64,000 bases of DNA from assembly GCF_001428525.1 (NCBI RefSeq), contig NZ_LMHW01000017.1:186001-250000 (forward strand), written 5' to 3'. Below, piece by piece: positions 40,808-49,049 of this stretch. Under the pieces are notes generated by a model. That model was given only the letters and a program-made list of their open reading frames with translations. It was not told the DNA's origin and ran no database searches. A program made the translations under genes and the position numbers. Source of the stretch: Flavobacterium sp. Root186. GTDB taxonomy: Bacteria > Bacteroidota > Bacteroidia > Flavobacteriales > Flavobacteriaceae. Every line of letters starts with the position of its first letter. Positions within the stretch are counted from its first letter, which is position 1.

Positions 40808-42586
40808 CTAGTCTTCATCTTCACCAATTTCTATATCAAACTTGATTAAAAAATCGTTGAGTTGTTTTTTATACTTCGCTTTGGCTTGATTTACAATTTC
40901 ATCAGCTTCTTCGTTAGTTTCTATTGGCTTTAAATTAAATTCCTCTTTAACCCATTCTTGAAATTCTTCTTTATTTTCAATTTCTTCGTAATATTCTTCA
41001 TCTTTATAGAAATAAGCGTTGTCAAAATCGACTGAAATTTCAGTATCTAAAGTTAAAAGATGAATTAATTTACGGATATTTTCGGCCACAACATGAATTC
41101 CGCCTTCATCACCAAAAACTACTATCGGGCAATTATTTAAATCTTTATCAATAAGCCAGTATGCGTAAGAACTTCCTGAACCGTTTGCACCTGCAAATTC
41201 AATAAAACTAGTATAAAATTCTTCTTCTTCAGACCAAGTTTTTATTCCGGTTTTGTCATCATATATCAGCAAACCAAAACATTCTGAATACGTTTCTGAC
41301 CCATAATTTTGATCAAACTCATATAATTTTACTAAATCTTTCGGTAAAGCATAACGGCCAAACTGAACTGAAAATTCTTCTAATGAAAAACTATTATCAT
41401 ATTCTTGGTATTCTGTTTCGTCATCGTCATCATCTTCTTCATCTTCAACAGAAGTTTCTTTTGTCAATACTTCAAAGGCTTCTATTGCTGCACATTTTAC
41501 ACAAAACATTTCTATTCCGGGTGCAGTTTCATTATTTGCCCATTGATATTTGGTATCTCCATCTTCATCAAGATATTCCAAAACGAGCGTAATTTCTTCA
41601 TCATCATGGCACCATAAAGCACGCATTTTAATATTAAAGCCATTTCCAATTTCTTCTGAAATCTGGCTGTATTTTATTCCTTCATAAGTAAAAGGAATAA
41701 ACGAATATTCGTTTATTCCGCTCTTTTTACTAATTCTGCCTATGTGTTTTATATATTCTAATTGAGACAAAACTTCGACCATATTTATAAACTGACTGCG
41801 AAAATCAGTATACATATACTTTTCTTTTTTATCGTAATCAAGGATCGAAAGTCCTTCTCTAAAAACATCCTCATGATAATTATTTCCTAATATTTCAGTT
41901 CCATATCCTGAATGTTCGATAAAAGAATCGTCAACAATATCAGATAGTTTATGAGTTGAAGGAAAGTAGTTTTCTATTGTAATTATATTCCCGTCTCCAT
42001 CACTAAGGTTGCTGCAAATCATAATATCCGGTCTGTTTACATTTACTATTGCCTGAACATCTGTAAAACGTTCAAAATGCATCAGCATATCGTCACTGTA
42101 AATTAGCCACGCTGTAACATCGCCTTTTACAAAAAGTTCTCCGTGATTGTATTCACCAATAATGGTATCACATTTTAAGCCTCCGCCTAAATAATGTACA
42201 CTTCCGAACAAAGTTATATTTACCGTAGTAGTTTCTCCCAAAACAATCAAAGCGGGCGAATTATCTGTATCAAAAGAACTTATAATTTTTTTGACATTCA
42301 GGTTTCCTTTAAAAATAAATCCCAGAATAAAAATATCCTGATGTTCTTCTGTAGTGAAATCCATTTCAAATGATTCCATTTCTACATCATCTTCTGCTAA
42401 TAAAAATATCGGATTTTCTTCATAATCAGGAAAACGCCAGGTATCTTCAAAAACATTGTAGATTTTTTGATTGTTAAAATCGGTAAGATCTCCAATAATA
42501 GTATGGGCTTCGTCTCTATTAATAACTTTGAACGTAACACCTGCAAACTCAATTGTTTCAAAAGGAACTTTTTCTTCTTTACTCAT
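40808..42586 (-). CDS. Large acidic protein with beta-solenoid-like N-terminus and SUKH (SMI1/KNR4)-like C-terminus
   Basis: 592 residues, soluble, very acidic. Residues about 85-185 show a repeated short-strand pattern like bactofilins and related solenoids: GFIFKGNLNVKK, PALIVLGETTTVNITLFGSV, IIGEYNHGELFVKGDVTAWL. After an acidic linker (EDEEDDDDDETEYQEYD) residues about 425-530 look like a SUKH domain: LPKDLVKLYEFDQNYG, FIEFAGANGSGSSYAYW and PIVVFGDEGGIHVVAENIRK. SUKH domains often occur in immunity proteins against toxins, but no toxin is adjacent. A -7 box TAGATTTG is at 42610-42617 on the minus strand. Confidence 0.75.
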   Translation of the reverse strand: MSKEEKVPFETIEFAGVTFKVINRDEAHTIIGDLTDFNNQKIYNVFEDTWRFPDYEENPIFLLAEDDVEMESFEMDFTTEEHQDIFILGFIFKGNLNVKKIISSFDTDNSPALIVLGETTTVNITLFGSVHYLGGGLKCDTIIGEYNHGELFVKGDVTAWLIYSDDMLMHFERFTDVQAIVNVNRPDIMICSNLSDGDGNIITIENYFPSTHKLSDIVDDSFIEHSGYGTEILGNNYHEDVFREGLSILDYDKKEKYMYTDFRSQFINMVEVLSQLEYIKHIGRISKKSGINEYSFIPFTYEGIKYSQISEEIGNGFNIKMRALWCHDDEEITLVLEYLDEDGDTKYQWANNETAPGIEMFCVKCAAIEAFEVLTKETSVEDEEDDDDDETEYQEYDNSFSLEEFSVQFGRYALPKDLVKLYEFDQNYGSETYSECFGLLIYDDKTGIKTWSEEEEFYTSFIEFAGANGSGSSYAYWLIDKDLNNCPIVVFGDEGGIHVVAENIRKLIHLLTLDTEISVDFDNAYFYKDEEYYEEIENKEEFQEWVKEEFNLKPIETNEEADEIVNQAKAKYKKQLNDFLIKFDIEIGEDED

Positions 42587-42794
42587 TTTTTTAGTGGCTT
42601 ATAGTTAAACAAATCTAAGAATTATCTTTATTTATTAAAATGCTTATCTCAGTATTTCAGATTTTCAAATTATGTAATTAAAATCTATCTTCGCTTTTTG
42701 AAAGAAAAAAGAATATAGAAAACAGAAAAAATCTATAGTCTATTTTCCTGGTTCTTGCTTCTAAAATCTGAAATCAACAATCTAAAATTAATAA

Positions 42795-44903
42795 ATGTCT
42801 AATAATCTCCTGGAAACTCCTATCGAATACTTAAAAGGTGTTGGCCCAAGTCGCGGTCAATTGCTTCGTAAGGAATTGGGAATTCATAAATATGGAGACT
42901 TGGTCAATTTTTATCCAAATCGATACATCGACAGGACACGTTATTATAAGATTAACGAATTGCAAAATACGGGAACTGAGGTTCAGATCATTGGAAAAAT
43001 TATCAATATAAAAACGGTTGAATTTGCCAAAAACAAAAAACGTTTGGTTGCCAGTTTTGTTGATGAAACCGGAATGATTGAACTGAACTGGTTTCAAGGC
43101 CATAAATGGATTCGCGAAAGCTTAAAACTAAACGAACAGCTTGTTATTTTTGGAAAATGTTCTTTATACGGAAGCCAATTCAGTATGGCGCATCCGGAAA
43201 TTGAGTTGTTAAGCGAGCACGAAAAAAGTCTTCGTTCTGCCATGCAGCCGGTTTATCCTTCTACAGAAACGCTGACAAATCGAGGAATTTCAAACCGAAC
43301 GATCAATAAAATGATGGAACAATTGTTTATTGAAACTCAGGCTTTGTTTACCGAAACTTTCCCGGCTTATTTAATAGAAGAGTTAAAGCTGATTCCGAAA
43401 AGGGCGGCTTTGTTTAATATACATTTTCCTAAGAGTGCAGATGCTTTGGCGAAAGCCCAATTCCGATTAAAGTTTGAAGAATTGTTTTTTATTCAATTAC
43501 AATTAATTACTAAAAACTTAATTAGAAAACATAAAATAAAAGGGCATCCATTTACAAAAGTAGGCGAACTTTTTAATGATTTTTATCAAAATCATCTGCC
43601 GTTTGATCTGACAAATGCTCAAAAAAGGGTAATAAAAGAAATCCGCTCCGATATGGGAAGCAATGCCCAAATGAACCGATTGCTTCAGGGAGATGTTGGA
43701 TCGGGAAAAACTATCGTTGCTTTTATGAGCATGCTTTTGGCAATTGACAATGGCTTTCAGGCTTGTTTAATGGCTCCAACAGAAATTCTGGCAAATCAGC
43801 ATTTTATTGGATTGTCTAAATTTGCTAATACGCTAAATATCAAAATTAAAATATTAACAGGTTCTACTAAAACTTCTGAAAGGAAAATTATTCATGAAGA
43901 ACTTGAAAACGGGAATCTGCAGATTTTAATTGGAACGCACGCTTTGTTAGAAGATAAAGTAAAATTTCAAAGTTTAGGATTGGCCGTTATTGACGAGCAG
44001 CACCGTTTTGGTGTCGAACAAAGATCTAAATTGTGGAAGAAAAATGATATTCCGCCACACGTTTTGGTTATGACGGCGACGCCAATTCCGAGAACTTTGG
44101 CTATGAGTTTATATGGAGATTTAGATATTTCTGTAATAGATGAATTACCGCCGGGAAGAAAACCTATTGAAACTGCACATCGCTTTGATACGAACCGATT
44201 AAAAGTCTGGAAATTCCTGCGCGATGAAATTGCAAAAGGGAGACAAATTTATATCGTATATCCGTTAATTCAGGAATCTGAAAAGATGGATTATAAGGAT
44301 TTAATGGACGGTTACGAAAGTATTTCGAGAGATTTTCCGCTGCCGCAATATTCGATTTCGATTCTGCACGGCAAAATGAAACCTGCCGATAAAGATGCCG
44401 AAATGAAACGTTTTTCTGAAGGAAAAACCAATATTATGGTCGCAACAACTGTAATTGAAGTTGGCGTCAATGTTCCGAATGCCAGCGTTATGATTATCGA
44501 AAGTGCTGAACGTTTTGGTTTATCACAGCTGCACCAATTACGCGGACGTGTAGGCCGTGGCGCCGAACAGAGTTATTGTATTCTAATGACAAGCCACAAA
44601 TTAAGCACCGACAGTAAAACAAGAATGGAAACGATGGTTCAAACGAACGACGGTTTCGAAATCGCCGAAGTCGACTTAAAACTTCGCGGTCCAGGAGATT
44701 TAATGGGAACACAGCAAAGTGGTGTTTTAAATTTACAAATAGCAGATATTGTGCGAGATCGCGACATTTTATCTCTGGCTAGAAACTATGCCTTAAAAGT
44801 TTTAAAAGAAGACGCTCCGCTGCAAAAACCAGAACATGCTATTCTAAAAATGGTATTTATAGAATTGACGAAGAAGAAAAATATTTGGAATTATATCTCG
44901 TAA
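42795..44903 (+). CDS. recG: ATP-dependent DNA helicase RecG
   Basis: 702 residues, full length. The N-terminal wedge with OB fold (about 60-160, TEVQIIGKIINIKTVEFAKN) is followed by superfamily 2 motors: LLQGDVGSGKTIVAFMSM near residue 300, the DEQH box VIDEQHRFGVEQR near 400, MTATPIPRTLAMSLYG, and the C-terminal QLRGRVGRGAEQSYC. The TRG-type end follows. RecG remodels stalled forks and Holliday junctions. It is transcribed alone. Confidence 0.97.
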   Translation: MSNNLLETPIEYLKGVGPSRGQLLRKELGIHKYGDLVNFYPNRYIDRTRYYKINELQNTGTEVQIIGKIINIKTVEFAKNKKRLVASFVDETGMIELNWFQGHKWIRESLKLNEQLVIFGKCSLYGSQFSMAHPEIELLSEHEKSLRSAMQPVYPSTETLTNRGISNRTINKMMEQLFIETQALFTETFPAYLIEELKLIPKRAALFNIHFPKSADALAKAQFRLKFEELFFIQLQLITKNLIRKHKIKGHPFTKVGELFNDFYQNHLPFDLTNAQKRVIKEIRSDMGSNAQMNRLLQGDVGSGKTIVAFMSMLLAIDNGFQACLMAPTEILANQHFIGLSKFANTLNIKIKILTGSTKTSERKIIHEELENGNLQILIGTHALLEDKVKFQSLGLAVIDEQHRFGVEQRSKLWKKNDIPPHVLVMTATPIPRTLAMSLYGDLDISVIDELPPGRKPIETAHRFDTNRLKVWKFLRDEIAKGRQIYIVYPLIQESEKMDYKDLMDGYESISRDFPLPQYSISILHGKMKPADKDAEMKRFSEGKTNIMVATTVIEVGVNVPNASVMIIESAERFGLSQLHQLRGRVGRGAEQSYCILMTSHKLSTDSKTRMETMVQTNDGFEIAEVDLKLRGPGDLMGTQQSGVLNLQIADIVRDRDILSLARNYALKVLKEDAPLQKPEHAILKMVFIELTKKKNIWNYIS

Positions 44904-45034
44904 GTTCAAAGTGACAAAGATACAAAGTGACAAAGGTTCAGAGGTTTTAACTTGACGAATGTCATCCTGAGCGAAGTCGAAGACTTATAAAACAAAAAAA
45001 ACTTTGTCCCTTTGTCACTTTGAACCTTTGTACC
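44904..45034. repeat. Composite inverted repeat downstream of recG
   Basis: Outer arms GTTCAAAGTGACAAAG (44904 on) and CTTTGTCACTTTGAAC pair. Inside the loop lies a single word TCATCCTGAGCGAAGTCGAA (44962-44981), a dispersed intergenic motif distinct from the TTCGAGGAAC families. Confidence 0.7.
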
Positions 45035-45151
45035 TTCAAAAAAAATACACTCCACTGCATCAATAAGTTTTAAATATTCAGGTGATTAGATTTGTTGGGG
45101 AGCAAATTTTGATTGAATATTACGCCGACACAATGAAGCATATTTATTAAG

Positions 45152-45751
45152 CTATTTTTTGGGCGGAGTTTTGTCGAATAAACCGCTGAATAAACCCTTG
45201 CTTATTTTATTTTTATCATCTTTTCCTGTAGCAATTAAATGGTCAATATATTCCATGTATGTTTTTTTTCGCTCTTCTAAAAAACCAACCAAATATTCTT
45301 CTGAAGCAATTAGACCGCTTGCTTCTTCAATCTGTAATAGCTTTTTGTACAGCGGTTCAATAAATTTTGTAATGAGAGGTTCGGGAACAGATTTTCTGGT
45401 TCCAAAGTACCCTACAATATCTCCATCTGCATCGGCAATAATTTTAAAATCGGTTACAACCCAATAATAACGACCGGTTTTTGCCATATTCTTTATAATA
45501 ACATGAATGTTCTCGCTTGATTTAATGCTATCCCATAAGAATTTAAAAATCACTTTAGGCATATCAGGATGCCTCACAATATTGTGAGGCTGTCCTACAA
45601 GTTCAAATTCATCATATCCTGAGACATCTATAAAATCTTCATTGGCATAAAGAATTGTTCCGTTTTTATCTGTTTTACTAAGTAATACTTTATTTTTATT
45701 CCAATCAACTTCTCTGTCAGAAGGCGTTGGACGGTTAAATCTCGTATCCAT
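45152..45751 (-). CDS. Aer-like FAD-type PAS domain protein
   Basis: 199 residues, soluble. One PAS domain (about 20-125) closely follows the Aer energy-taxis sensor: ILYANEDFIDVSGYDEFELV, GQPHNIVRHPDMPKVIF and TGRYYWVVTDFKIIADADG. In E. coli Aer the Arg, His and Asp of VRHPDMP help bind FAD, and all three are present. The C-terminal 70 residues are helical with no HAMP or signalling domain, ending basic (FDKTPPKK). It lies 77 bases after the six-helix membrane protein gene in the same direction and may pass a redox signal to it. Confidence 0.87.
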   Translation of the reverse strand: MDTRFNRPTPSDREVDWNKNKVLLSKTDKNGTILYANEDFIDVSGYDEFELVGQPHNIVRHPDMPKVIFKFLWDSIKSSENIHVIIKNMAKTGRYYWVVTDFKIIADADGDIVGYFGTRKSVPEPLITKFIEPLYKKLLQIEEASGLIASEEYLVGFLEERKKTYMEYIDHLIATGKDDKNKISKGLFSGLFDKTPPKK

Positions 45752-45828
45752 AAATTTGCTGCTAATAATTAATAAATGATTGATTGTGCATGTAAAAATG
45801 TTTGTTTGGAAAACTGGTTTTACAATTT

Positions 45829-46683
45829 TTAATTTCTGGTATCAGTAGACTTTACATGAATATCATTTACTAAATCATCGATTTTTTTGGCACTTTCACG
45901 CATCATATCTAAATAGGTCAAAAGTTTATCATTATCTGTATGTCCTTTTGAAACATCAATTAGTTTTAAAACAGAATTTACCGGAAGTTTCAAATCTAAA
46001 GTTGTTCTGTGAATAAAATCATTATATTCTTTCGTTGCCGACAATGAACTGTATTTGGCAGAAGCCAGTTTCATGTTTTCTAATTCATATTCATCAGAAA
46101 TTTTAGAAATATGATTGTGGCTGTGTTCTTTAAAATAATAAGCCCAATAACCATTCATAAAAAATACAACGGCAGCCAAAACGGTATGAATGATAAGCGT
46201 TTCTAGATCAAAATTTACCTGCGAAAAATAAACCTGAAGTCCGTTTGCGTCATTATAAACAAAGTTTTGCAAATAAGCCAAACCAGCATGATGAAGCACA
46301 ACCAGAAGCGTTAACGGAATCTGCAGTTTCCAGTTTTGATAAATAATTAAAATCGTACTGGCAATGAAAACCGTAAAATGCATTTCGAATAAACCGTGCA
46401 TTTGGTAAATATACTGCGCCATAAATACCGCCAGCACAACCGATAAAACGTATTGATAAAATTTGGAATTCTTTAGAAAAAACTTGGCCGAATAGTACGC
46501 CAAAAGATTCAGCGTTCCAACTCCTACTCCAATTTCGAATGTATCATACTTAAAAGATAATCCGATTCCGAGAAGAAAATAAACGGCGAGAACATAATTA
46601 ATAATGACATCTGATTTTTGTGTCATGGTCGACATAAAACTGTGCAGATAATCTTGCTCATTTAAACTGGCTTTTGTTTTCAT
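45829..46683 (-). CDS. Six-helix membrane protein with degenerate histidine-kinase dimerisation motif
   Basis: 284 residues. Six membrane helices fall between about residues 25 and 185; the region MHGLFEMHFTVFIASTILII and LLVVLHHAGLAYLQNF is like the six-helix sensor modules of some chemoreceptors and kinases. The cytoplasmic tail (about 190-284) has FIHRTTLDLKLPVNSVLKLI, which aligns with the kinase motif xSHDLKxPL, but the phosphorylated histidine is leucine here. No ATPase domain follows. It looks like a kinase-derived adaptor without catalytic activity. It starts 30 bases after the thioredoxin-like gene ends. Confidence 0.8.
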   Translation of the reverse strand: MKTKASLNEQDYLHSFMSTMTQKSDVIINYVLAVYFLLGIGLSFKYDTFEIGVGVGTLNLLAYYSAKFFLKNSKFYQYVLSVVLAVFMAQYIYQMHGLFEMHFTVFIASTILIIYQNWKLQIPLTLLVVLHHAGLAYLQNFVYNDANGLQVYFSQVNFDLETLIIHTVLAAVVFFMNGYWAYYFKEHSHNHISKISDEYELENMKLASAKYSSLSATKEYNDFIHRTTLDLKLPVNSVLKLIDVSKGHTDNDKLLTYLDMMRESAKKIDDLVNDIHVKSTDTRN

Positions 46684-46713
46684 AGGTTTAAAAATTTTAG
46701 TTAGTGATAGATT

Positions 46714-47313
46714 TTATTTAGTGCAATTTGGTAATGAACATCCGTAAGCTCTGAGAGCTAAAGCATTAAATGAGGGCGAAATATTTTGTTTTAACAGCGA
46801 ATCAATCGCCATTTGGGCGTAATTACTTTCTGCGTCTGTGCAGTATCTTGTTTTATTGTAATTACCACGGTAATATAAATTATGATCAGCATCTAAAAGA
46901 ACAGCCTGCGGGGTCGAAATCACACCGCATTTTTGAGCTATACCTTCATCAAAATAAACGGGAATTTCTGCTCCAAATTTTTGCTGAATTTCTGCTATAG
47001 AAAAAGTTTTCTTTTTGTTTAGAACAACAATTTTAAAATTGACTTTATCGCCATATTTCTTTATCAAATCACTCACATGCGGCACATTAAAACGTGAGCA
47101 CGGACAATCCGGATTAAAGAAGTGAAAAAAAACAGGTTTGCTATCAAATGCACAGCATTGCGACAAATCAATTTTAGAGCCCATTGCTATAGCATGATAA
47201 TTCTTCGGAATTGGCGTTGGCAGGCTATATTTGAATTCATTCTGCCAAAAAAGATAGCCAATTGAAAATAGTAAAAGTGTAAACCATAAAGCTAAGAGTA
47301 TTTTTTTCTTCAT
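46714..47313 (-). CDS. Membrane-anchored thioredoxin-like protein with CPC motif
   Basis: 199 residues. An N-terminal helix (LLALWFTLLLFSIGYLFW, about residues 5-22) anchors it, with the rest in the periplasm. The thioredoxin-like core has FFHFFNPDCPCSRFNVPHV (a CxC in place of CxxC), the cis-proline motif GVISTPQAVLLDAD, and further cysteines at the C-terminus (YGCSLPNC) and in SQCCAFD. A redox role at the cell envelope is likely. It precedes the six-helix membrane protein by 30 bases, suggesting one operon of three redox-related genes. Confidence 0.82.
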   Translation of the reverse strand: MKKKILLALWFTLLLFSIGYLFWQNEFKYSLPTPIPKNYHAIAMGSKIDLSQCCAFDSKPVFFHFFNPDCPCSRFNVPHVSDLIKKYGDKVNFKIVVLNKKKTFSIAEIQQKFGAEIPVYFDEGIAQKCGVISTPQAVLLDADHNLYYRGNYNKTRYCTDAESNYAQMAIDSLLKQNISPSFNALALRAYGCSLPNCTK

Positions 47314-47883
47314 ATATTATTTTTTAGTAATTAAGAATAAAAAATATAAACACTTGTTAATATAATTATTAAATAATTTCTGTAAAAAACCTAAAAAACC
47401 ACACCTAACTCACTATTTTAGCTAATAATCCTACTTAATTTTATAAGTATTATTGGTAAAATTCACATTTTGTTTAAGATAGTAATGTTACAAATAAATT
47501 CGATAAAGTGCAAAAAAAATCGGACAAATACGTGAAAAAATTACAAAGTATTAGCAATCATTGGAGATAAACAAGATAAAAATTAAAAACATAAAATTTT
47601 GTTACTATACAGAATAAAATTTCATCTGTTTGATTAAAAGATACATAGCGTAAAAACCAAGCTAATTGTTAAGAATTATTAAAAAAAACGGCATTTGCAG
47701 TTAAACCTTTTCTTAAAAACGATATCTAAAAGCAAACTTTTGCAATTAAAGCTCATGAAAACGATTTGAAATTATTGTAATCCAAGTGTTAAATAAAAGC
47801 TAACGCCTTTTGGTTTCAGTACAAAAAGTTAAATTTGCTAGTTGCAAAAAAACATACAACAAAAAAACATTCACCTAAATTTT
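47314..47883. other. Long intergenic region upstream of the RND efflux operon
   Basis: 570 bases, strongly AT-rich, with no supported gene. The right end has the operon promoter. The middle carries GCAAACTTTTGCAA-type words but no clear palindrome operator. Confidence 0.55.
47809..47837 (+). promoter_or_regulatory. Promoter of the RND efflux operon
   Basis: TTTG at 47809-47812, a 17-base spacer, then TAAATTTG at 47830-47837. The first ATG follows 46 bases later. Confidence 0.6.
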
Positions 47884-48942
47884 ATGAAATTAAAACACCT
47901 AATCTACGCCTTGATAATCATCGTTTTAGGAGGATTTATTACCTATCGAATAGTATCCAATAAAAGCAAAAATGACGAATCAAAAAAATTTGGCGACAAA
48001 GATAAGCCGACAACTGTAACCGGACTTGTAGTTAAAACTTCTACATTTGATAACAACTTATCTTTATCAGGTTCAATCGAAGCAAACGAACAAATTGAGA
48101 TTCATAGTGAAGTTTCGGGAATTGTAGAAGGTATTTATTTTAATGAAGGAACTTATGTAAATAAAGGTCAGGTGCTTTTTAAAGTAAACGACATCGAATT
48201 AAAAGCCCAATTAAGACAAGCTGTAACCAAAGAAGGCTTGGCTGCCGAAAACGAAAGAAGAGCAAAACTTTTACTTCAAAAAGAAGCCATCAGCCAGGAA
48301 GAAGCAGATGTAGCAAGAGCAGATTATGCTTCGGCACAGGCACAAAGTCAGTTAATTAGAGCACAAATATCTAAAACCTCTGTAAAAGCACCATTTTCAG
48401 GAAAAGTAGGTTTACGTTATATTTCGCCGGGAACCTATATAACACCAACAGTTTTGGTAGCAAAATTGGTCAATACAGGAAAATTAAAAATTACATTCTC
48501 AATTCCGGAGAAATATGCGGCGCAGGTAAAATCCGGTTCATCAATCGATTTTAATGTTTCCGGATCTGATCAGACCTATTCAGCAAAAATTTACGCAATC
48601 GAGCCTGAAATTGCAGTTGCAACGCGTACATTACAAATTCGTGCTATTGCAGATAATACGGATGGAAAACTTTTTCCCGGAACTTTTGCTGATGTAAAAT
48701 TACCATTAAACATTATTAAAGATGCTATAGTTGTACCTTCTCAGGCTATTGTTCCTGTACAAGACGGTAAAAAAGTTTTTATTGCAAATATGGGCAAAGC
48801 CAAAGAAGTTATGGTCGATGCAACAACAAGAACTGATGCTTCTATTTTGATTTTATCAGGATTAAAAGCCGGAGATACTTTAATAACAAGCGGGGTTATG
48901 TCTTTAAAAAATGAAGCTCCAATTAAAGTTATAGTAAAATAG
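47884..48942 (+). CDS. RND efflux periplasmic adaptor (membrane fusion protein)
   Basis: 352 residues from MKLKHLIYALII; the frame is open 14 codons earlier, but that stretch directly follows the -7 box. One anchor helix (residues 5-22), the lipoyl/hairpin part (IEIHSEVSGIVEGIYFNEGT and VKAPFSGKVGLRYISPGTYI), and barrel and proximal domains to TLITSGVMSLKNEAPIKV. It joins the inner-membrane pump to the outer-membrane channel. It heads a three-gene operon with the pump and a TolC-type protein. Confidence 0.93.
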   Translation: MKLKHLIYALIIIVLGGFITYRIVSNKSKNDESKKFGDKDKPTTVTGLVVKTSTFDNNLSLSGSIEANEQIEIHSEVSGIVEGIYFNEGTYVNKGQVLFKVNDIELKAQLRQAVTKEGLAAENERRAKLLLQKEAISQEEADVARADYASAQAQSQLIRAQISKTSVKAPFSGKVGLRYISPGTYITPTVLVAKLVNTGKLKITFSIPEKYAAQVKSGSSIDFNVSGSDQTYSAKIYAIEPEIAVATRTLQIRAIADNTDGKLFPGTFADVKLPLNIIKDAIVVPSQAIVPVQDGKKVFIANMGKAKEVMVDATTRTDASILILSGLKAGDTLITSGVMSLKNEAPIKVIVK

Positions 48943-49049
48943 TCATAAAGTCCAAAGTCATAAGACTTGAATATAGATTTAAAGATGGCAGAAAGATTTA
49001 GCAATAAATCGGAAATCTAAAATCAACAATCTAAAATCTAAAATCACAA

